This document shows positions 56,372 through 64,000 of a stretch of 64,000 nt of DNA, in pieces. The DNA comes from Morchella semilibera (taxonomy: Eukaryota > Ascomycota > Pezizomycetes > Pezizales > Morchellaceae): assembly GCA_009192285.1 (NCBI GenBank), contig WBVU01000010.1, forward strand, positions 434,001 to 498,000. The letters are read 5' to 3'. The position numbers were made by a program, and so were the translations under genes. Under the pieces are notes generated by a model. It saw nothing but the letters and a program-made list of their open reading frames with translations, was not told the origin of the DNA and did no database searches. The number at the start of each line of letters is the position of its first letter. The stretch's first letter is position 1.

Positions 56372-59026
56372 AAGGGGAGTAAGAATAAAATAACAAAACC
56401 TGACAAGGCGGAGGGGTATGAGTTAGGCTGCTGATAGCATACGCATCTAGCCTCAGGGTTGCCCATAGATACCTTTGAATCGAATAAAGATGTCGAGGCG
56501 TGTACAGGAATCAGAGATAACGCTCAGGGGTAGAGGTATTCGCACGCTATTACACCTCAGCTGTTTGTGGGGAATCTGGTAGCATCGTGGTCCTCGGAAA
56601 GACGTTAGTTAACGCATCACCTGAAATGAGATTAGGAGCGACTGTTGTGGTCACCGTGGTTCGAAGTCCTCTCCTAATTCAGTACGTCTATCTATTAAAT
56701 ATACCCAACATATGAGCCGAAGTTCTAATCTCAGGGCCGTACTAAGTGGCACGAGTCTGTAATTCGTGAATGCGTCTAATCAATTAAGCAGTCACCATAG
56801 CATGCGGGTAAGATTGTGCTAGGAAATAAATGGAATTTGCCCGCGGAGTGGTAGGTATATTATGACTTATATATGGAGAAATTTCTTGGATGTGTCACTG
56901 CTTAAATTTTTATTGACTTCTAAGATAATAACACCATAGCCCTACGATGATCGCATACCGATATTTTCCCTGGTCAGTAATACAATTATCCCCGGCACTC
57001 CATTGTATCTTCCTTATAAGGATCTAACCAATGGTTCTCACTCCACAAAATTAGTCACAGAAACCTACTGCCAACTCATTCGCACCGCATATTGATAGGA
57101 TGAATGTGGGTGTATTGCCGGGTGCTAGGCATAAGAAAATCTTGTTATAACTGTAACCGATTTGAACACGGGCGTGCTACCGGGTGTATCCATCTGGTCG
57201 CAGCTAGTCGATAAAACTCCTCGAGTATGTACCAGATTACACAGTAGGGTTTCGTTGGGCCGGATCTCTTGCTCTCTTCAATCAAGTCCCTATTTAGAAG
57301 GACCTAGTGATACCCAAATCTGGGCTCCATTGGTAAGAGCAAGTGGAACCCTTAGGTAAGTCCACCATCGTCGACCCGAGCTTAATCCTCTTCGCCTCAT
57401 AATCAATACGATGCTAACTCCATAAAACAACCACTACCCTAACCCTCGAGGTTTATCCCTAAAGTGCGGGGTCAATATATCCTTCAAGTTCCGTTTAGCC
57501 CCCAGAGCTACTTGGAAGCGTCGACCGCTCTGCAGTCTGCGTTCGTGACGATCTAGTAGCTTTTTGTTTCAAGCCCAGGTAGGTATATTCAGGCACATAT
57601 AGATGCGATACAAATAATACAGAGGCAATTGCAATCTTAGTAGTACAATAATAAGTGAGACTCTAGTGCTACTTATTTTTGGCTTCAAGAGAGGGACTTG
57701 TTTATGGATAAAGTGATAGAATTTGGCATTGATGCAAGGAACTCGCTCGTTCGACTGGAATAAGGTTTTTAAGAAAGAAGCCACCGCAGTCTGGCTGGGT
57801 ATCCCAAGGCACAACATCACCGCACCATGGGGATCTTCCCGAGCTACATGTGCCGATAGTCACCTTAATAACCTTAATAAATTCGAAACTTATTATTTAG
57901 CTCATGTCGACCCCATGGCCCAGCCCATTCATTCACTCATTAGGTTCACCCCGCTCTAACCCGAAAAACCTTGTTTTCCCTTCTCGTGGCTTGTTGCACT
58001 TCTATCATCGTAGTTGTGTTGTGTTGTTACATTTGTTCCTTGGATGGCTTAATTATCTTATGCAATCCTCCTGACCACTTGGGGCATTGATTGCAAGCTT
58101 ATTATTATTACTCTAGAGTTTACCATGGGCAGACTATATGTCGTATCCCATGTATCCGGCAGATCCACCAATTGTGCTCTGGGATTTCCCGAGGAAAGAA
58201 AAACCGGGGTTTTCCTCAGTCCGTTCCCCCCCCCCCCTTTCTTTCTCCCCCTCTTCGCCCCGGACATTCTCTGTTGGGTCCCGATAAACTAAGCAAGTAA
58301 CCTCCATACGCGGGCTCATGTCGTAGTTAGGTTAGTAGGACCTTGAATTCGAAACGATAGTGGGAGTCCTTGGTGTAACCTGATCACGGGTCCTCATCAC
58401 CCCCGTCACCGTTTCGTCCACGAAAAAAAAAGTGGAAAACCCTAATAATCGCATCCGAGTGCGCTCCGATTCTAGGCTCTCTCTCTCTTTTTGCTCTAAG
58501 CCGTCAAGCTTTCGTCCTTCGCGGGTCCGGAGGGGGGGTTGTTAAGCCGTTATCCGTTACTGAAACGACCACTCGCGGGAACCCTGCAGGTGCAACGTTT
58601 GATCGCCCTCCTTTTCAGGGATCCGCCGCCGGCCACATTTTGCTATACTGCTTCTGGTAACTGCGCTTCTCCTCCACCCTCACCTCCCTCCTGCCATATT
58701 TAGCACCTAGCTAGTGCTAGAGTTGCACACGATCAGTTTGATAATGTTGTGGAAGCGTCAATAAACCTTTAGATCCGCATATCGCGTTTATCGGCTGTGC
58801 CATAATTTAGGGTACACGTAGGTATTACATGCAAGTACACAAGGTAATACAATACATGACAGCCTAGATCAATTAGAGGGGAAGCAAACATCTTTAACGG
58901 AACCACAAGTAAGAATGAGGTTATATCATTCCACTCCCCTAGGCACAAGTGGTCACTCACTTTTCTAGCGGTTCATTGCATCTCAGGAGAAATGGAGCCA
59001 GGTTCATCTACATACATACATGTACA

Positions 59027-59061
59027 TACATGAACTACCTACATGTACGTACCTACATGTA
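59027..59061. repeat. Cluster of three TACATGTA palindromes
   Basis: Copies at 59027-59034, 59040-59047 (ACCTACATGTACGT) and 59054-59061 (ACCTACATGTATTC), spaced about 13 nt apart, suggesting tandem origin. Confidence 0.85.
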
Positions 59062-62000
59062 TTCGCTGTCGGCTGTTGAGCTGTTGCCTTGTTGACAGCT
59101 AATAAAAAGCATCCACCTTGATGTGAACCATAAACAACCCTCTCTTAACACAGCACTTATTTAACTTATGCAGCTAGGCACTCGGCATAATTGCCGTTAT
59201 TTCGGAGCGGGCAGAGATAGAGCGAGTGTTTTGTTTTGTTTCTTCAGAGGGCGGCTTAGGGTTACACGGCGCGGTTTCGGTTAGTGTTTGATATCAATCA
59301 GCATTGGCGGGCCGGGTGAGCGAGTGATATCCTATGTTCTCCGTTTGCCCGGGTAGGCTTGCTTATCTATCAACGGCGATATTTATGCAAGGGTGAAAAG
59401 CCAATAGGTAGATTCACAACCCATGCAGTCTGATTCAGTTGACTCACTTCTCCCCCAAAAAGTAAATCCATAGCCAGGAACATGCCCCAAAAGCACAAAA
59501 CGGACCTCAAATCCTTGAATTCGCCTGAGGATGACGCGAGTTGGTGTAATCTGTATGCAGGAACACAGCTGACCACAATTGTCCAACCAAGTTCTAGGTA
59601 CTGACACTGGGCGATGTAAGGGTCCGGAATGCATCACAGATATTCGCAATTGATTGACTGATCTTATCCTAAAGAATCGGTGGCATTAGTCTACGCCCAA
59701 CCATATCACCGCGAGTACAGCTAGACGCTTTGCATATGAGAGGCGCACCGTGGGAAAGAAATACAGGCGCCTATCGATATGACTTTTTTTTTGCCGAGTT
59801 TGGACAATGGGAATTAATGGCCGTGCGAGCCCAGCTCGGCACCCCAAGAGATCAATAACATTTCGGGGAAGACAATTTTATGCAGAATATATCATTAGAT
59901 ACATCGCCGATCCGGATCTCGAGTGACCATGGAGGTCTTGAACTGCGCCCGCAATGCCCTTAATTCAAAGGCGCACAACCAGAAGCCAGTGAGGCGTGTA
60001 TGTATACCCAAAAAAAATCCTTAATCTAAGAATATCATATGGATAAGTTGCCATATTGAACTAAAGGCTAAAAGGGTCAATTTCTACCATGCCGCTGGCC
60101 TGCGCTGCTGGGAATCGGTTTCGATCATGGCTAGAAGTCTAGGATTGTGTAAGACGGTAGGTAGTACACGGTGGAGGTAGTGTGGGCCACAGACCCTTCA
60201 TTAAAGTAAAGGGATCTGCGCAGTCGCTACCATTCCTGTTAACGCATAAATTTGCGCAAAAGTCAAGGCCGTACTTTATTGCAAAATCACATGACCTTCC
60301 ACTGCTGCTTTATTAGTACTATAGTGCAATAACACCGAGGCCTATTTAATAAGCAATCAGAGATACAAGCCAATCCAGCCCGTTAGGGCTGAACAGATCT
60401 TACGATCGAGACATCCGGGGAACGGCGGGAGATTTAGGCTCATCAAATCCGTGCGATAGTTAGCCATTGAGGAGAAGGGTAGAGTAGAAACACGCATAAA
60501 CCCGAGTTATGCCAAGCTGAGGAAGTATAAGTGATTACTGAAAGACTGCAGGGTAATTTGTGCAGCTTATTCCTTAATAATGCTTTGCAAAACGTTACCT
60601 CAAACAATGGCGTGCAAAGTGATAGGTTTCACTATAGATCTTAGGTTTTTGGTTAGCTCTGTTTTGCTAAGCACTTTGTACGTGTATTGTAGTTAGGATA
60701 GGATCTTTGTGGCTTGTGAACGGTAACATATGCACGGGCAGCGTTACAAGACAGTTTGGACCTTGAAGGATTCTGACAAGTTTGAATTATATTCAACTCC
60801 GGAGGTATCTCGATGTATGTACCTATATAGGTACTCATAAAGCTGAAGTGTGTGTGGGCTTTATCCCGTCCAAATAATCCGGACAAAGTCCATCTAGATC
60901 ATCATTCCGTGCATTCGAATGTTTCTAACTCCAAATGACCTGAAAGGGACTTCGGGGCAGATAAATTGCGTGTAGGATCCAAAGATAGGGCTGATTGGAT
61001 GATAAACCAAAAAATAGTGTCTTGAAGCTTGGACATATACACGCGTTCCTTATGCAAAAAGGCATCGTCCCTATCCCCTTTATGGAACCATGGGCATGGA
61101 AGAAATGATACGCGTTAAGGCTGGAATGATATTCCCAGAACCTTCTCGATATTCCTTCCGAGATCCGTAAAGCTTGGAGATTGGCTAAGAGGAGGCTAAA
61201 CTTGCAACTACACATACCATATAGACGGAAATGGCGATGATAGTACTAAGATTGTCTTGACTGGTTGCGATGAGAGATTTTCGGAGATTCATATAACCTC
61301 TGAGGCGTGACTAACCAGCTATGAAGCAATGAAGACTCCCTGGACAGATTGCCTTTTCATGGTTGATGGCTGTTTAACACATGTCCCCACCAGGGGGCTA
61401 CCTATGGATTGTTTCGTTGCTGCAGGACCAAGCAGTTTTGTATAGATAATGGTTCTACTCTTGTTTTTCTCTTGAGATGCAAGGAAATTAATCTCACAAC
61501 ATTGGGAATCGCGTCACCTCAGAGCCGGGAACGAATGAGGAAGTGTTGTTGACGGAGGAAAGGTTCTGAGGGATCCAGAAATGTTGTTAGGTACTTACAT
61601 GTATGTACCCAGCCCAAGATCTCTAAAGCTTGGGGGTGGAAATCCACGGGGATTTTAGTCAACCAAAAGGAAGGATGAGCCACCTGTCAGGAAATGCACT
61701 TTGCCGCATGAAGGTTGAAATTATCAAATGACAGGCAAAGGATAGTCGCATGGGCGTCAAGCGTGATAATTGGGAGGGATTCATCATCAATCTTGCATAG
61801 AGCAGGGATTAGGAAGACAAAATGCCAAGCGAGGCACAGCTCGTGGGAAAAGCAGCGGAGGCTTTGGTGGAGGGAAGCCTCAGCCATGGAACCGTGCCGC
61901 TCTACGCGAATTGGTGGGTTGAGAATCCCTGTAGGTAGAAACGTGCCCCTGTGTTGGGTTGTCAGGAACCTATGGATGAGTTGATGGGATGGGCAGGCAC

Positions 62001-62739
62001 AATACTTACTGGGAGGTTTACTGGCATCTCTTCCTCCGTCTCATCTCACAAACCAGCGTATTGAAAAAGAGAAGGAACAGTGCCGCTCCGAAGAGAGTGC
62101 ATGCCACAGTGCATAGAATGTAGAGATGCAGCGATTGTTTGGAATAATGGGGGGGAAGAGGAACCACACACACCCCACGTAACGATGCACTTAATCTTTA
62201 CGGATAACTTCACATCCCTCCCTCCCTCCCTCTCTCCCTAGGCACTGCCAAAATATATACATGCTATGTAAGAATGACCGCGTATGTAGATTACATCCGA
62301 AAAAAGAGAGGGCTTCCCTTTTTTTCTTCCCAGTTCACCCGTCAATCAGGCACGTCTGCTTGAGTACATATTACCGCTGGATATCTCTCTCGCGGCGCCT
62401 CTCTCTTGCACCTCCCGATCCCTACCCATCACAGCCAGTGCTGCTCATCCCCAAGAGAAACACCGACTATCGCTCTTGCTTATTTACGATCAAGTAAAAT
62501 AGTAGCCACATCCCAACCCCCATCACTATCAGTTGTCGTCACCAACATTTATTCTCTAAGTAACTTGGGGTCTTGGGTTTCTCTCGACAGCAACAAACTT
62601 CATCGTTTCTCTTGTCTTGACGTAAGAGAAGGGTTTATTTTCATGGTGGCTGATCTTCACTGCTCTACGTCGCATTGGCCTTCTCGGTTGCGCTTGTAAA
62701 AGTTGCGAAACACTGTTGTACCCGGCTTTCCGCTCATTT

Positions 62740-62920
62740 TCATTGTTTGTTTCCCCCAATCTCCTTCCTCCCTCTTTTCTCACCACTCCCTTACCACACT
62801 CGCTTCCATTGTTTCGAATCTTTCCTTTCTCTCCCTCTCTCCCCACCCCCCCCTCTACCTCCACCTTCGAGATCTCTCTCTCTCTTTTTATTTCTTTCTT
62901 TATCCACACTCATTGACCTC
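62740..62920 (+). promoter_or_regulatory. CT-rich promoter tract upstream of OPY2
   Basis: About 180 nt dominated by CCTCC/CTCTCT/TTTCTTTC on the coding strand, starting about 380 bp before the OPY2 ATG. Such tracts commonly precede fungal transcription starts. Support is by composition and position only. Confidence 0.45.
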
Positions 62921-63116
62921 TTTTACCGCCGGTCGGGCTAATTATCTTTCTCAGTTTGTCCCTTGGTAGACCTCGTATCTACATCCACTCCTTTTTAAAA
63001 AAAAAAGAATTAGCACACTTGTGTTTTTTGTACCTCACCTTTCGGTCGCAAAATTTAACTTCCAGTGACATCACCGTAACCTCTTCATTCACCAACTATC
63101 ACTATCATCACTAAAA

Positions 63117-64000
63117 ATGGTTTCCTCACGATCACTTCTCAGGGCTTCCTGCCTGCTCCTGGTACTTGCATTGCATTGTGGTTCAACACTAGCCGCTGCA
63201 TCTCCTGGTAAGTTGCTTGCACCAATCACCACCAATGCTCAATAGTACCAACGCTAAGAAAATACAGCTCCTGGTACTCTCATCTTTGCTAGACAAAACC
63301 CCGGATGTGTACAGGATTGCGCTGTCCCGGTTTGCAACTGTAGTGAGGACGAGGATTGCCAAATGATAGCTCAAACGTGTGACAGCTGCTCAAAAGTGCA
63401 ATGTAACAAATCTACGTCATCAACTTCGTCCAAGTCGTCAAGTGGTGTTGGAGCTATAGTTGGAGGGTTGTTCGGTGGACTGGCCGTTGCGGGATTGATT
63501 GGGTTCGTGGTTTACACTCGTTGCATCAAGAAGAAGAAGGCGAGAATGTCGATGGCGGCGTCTGCTGCTGAGAAAGAAAACGATTTTGGGATGCTGAAGA
63601 GCGCTAGGGTGCGTACCACTAGCCTTGGAGTTCTGGGTGGACAGCATACTGATAATGACATAGGCTTCTACACACACCGTCGCCTCAATCGCATCCACCG
63701 TTCGCACCCGTGCATCAAACGTTATACAGATCGCATACATTCCTGGAGTTACGAACCGCTCTGGCCCCTCAACTCCATCCCACCTAGTTCCACCTGTCCC
63801 ACCTCTTCCAGGTATGGCGCAAAGCCCAGTAACATCACAGTATCCCCGATCACCTTTGGCTGGCGACTTCCAATTCTCTGCGGACGACATATTACGCGGC
63901 TCCATGTACACTGTCAATGATAACCGTTCATCCGTCGCAACAACTATCTATGGTCAAAATGCAGTAGTCTCTCAACCCAACATCATCCGTGCCGGTAAAG
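63117..64000 (+). CDS. OPY2: Opy2-type membrane anchor of the HOG/MAPK pathway (partial at window end)
   Basis: Exons 63117-63207, 63268-63608 and 63664 to beyond 64000; introns 60 nt (GTAAGT...ATACAG) and 55 nt (GTGCGT...ACTGATAATGACATAG). A signal peptide (1 to about 27) is followed by the Opy2 cysteine cluster: Cys 44, 48, 53, 55, 61, 68, 71 and 76 (CVQDCAVPVCNCSEDEDCQM...TCDSCSKVQC). A Ser/Thr/Lys stalk and one membrane span at about 90-114 (GAIVGGLFGGLAVAGLIGFVVY) come next. The cytosolic part has KSARASTHTVASIAS and VIQIAYIPGV segments known from fungal Opy2. Opy2 is a plasma-membrane protein that recruits Ste50/Ste11 in osmostress and cell-wall signalling. The C-terminus lies outside the window. 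Without intron 2 the frame would end early, and removing it restores the family sequence. Confidence 0.88.

Larger units (their letters stand above)
55382..63116. other. 7.7-kb gene-poor region
   Basis: Spacer between the small hypothetical gene and OPY2. It contains the weak frame at 56051-56371, TACATGTA at 59027, 59040, 59054 and 61596, and, before OPY2, a strongly CT-rich promoter tract (about 62740-62920). No transposon protein, tRNA or rRNA gene recognised. Confidence 0.55.

Overview
The window is nuclear DNA of a filamentous ascomycete (Pezizomycotina). Most introns are 52-102 nt with GTANGT-like donors and CTGAC/CTAAC-like branch sites. The gene set is typically fungal: a division-1 chitin synthase, the HOG-pathway anchor Opy2, a Mit1-type chromatin remodeller and a Flc/TRP-like membrane protein. 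Long intergenic spacers (up to about 8 kb) and heavy microsatellite content would suit Pezizomycetes, but that class assignment is inference. I saw no recognisable transposase, reverse transcriptase, rRNA gene or intact tRNA.

Layout. Left edge (-): first codons of a gene running off the window, possibly PB1/NBR1-like. 2.1-4.7 kb (-): Barentsz/CASC3-type exon-junction protein with Q37 and acidic runs. 8.0-12.9 kb (-): 1577-aa Mit1-like SNF2 remodeller. 13.8-15.3 kb (+): Mrm1-like mitochondrial rRNA 2'-O-methyltransferase. 18.3-18.8 kb (+): small secreted six-cysteine protein. 20.7-23.2 kb (-): Flc family protein. 25.7-28.0 kb (+): HAS1/DDX18-like protein with decayed helicase motifs, whose two long introns each carry a box C/D snoRNA. 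32.3-36.5 kb (-): Prp24/SART3 homologue. 40.3-40.9 kb (-): small SHD1-domain protein. 41.8-42.6 kb (-): low-molecular-weight tyrosine phosphatase. 46.8-50.2 kb (+): chitin synthase. 54.9-55.4 kb (-): small unknown protein. 63.1 kb to the right end (+): Opy2, truncated by the window.

The genes are independent loci without operon logic, but RNA metabolism recurs: Btz (exon-junction complex), Prp24 (U4/U6 annealing), Mrm1 (rRNA methylation), and a HAS1-like ribosome-biogenesis protein hosting U18-type snoRNAs. Cell surface and signalling form a second theme (chitin synthase, Opy2, Flc, SHD1, LMW-PTP).

The strongest finding is the pair of 88-nt snoRNA cores (82/88 identical) in adjacent introns of the degenerate HAS1-like gene. 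Both contain a 12-nt element complementary to the universally conserved AACACGGACCAA of LSU rRNA, the known U18/snR18 target. A second, unexplained signal is strong enrichment of the palindrome TACATGTA (23 copies counted by eye, all outside coding exons, against about 1 expected). Exon joins were inferred by hand from splice signals, reading frame and family resemblance; coordinates are exact where frame sums close, and uncertainty is stated otherwise.
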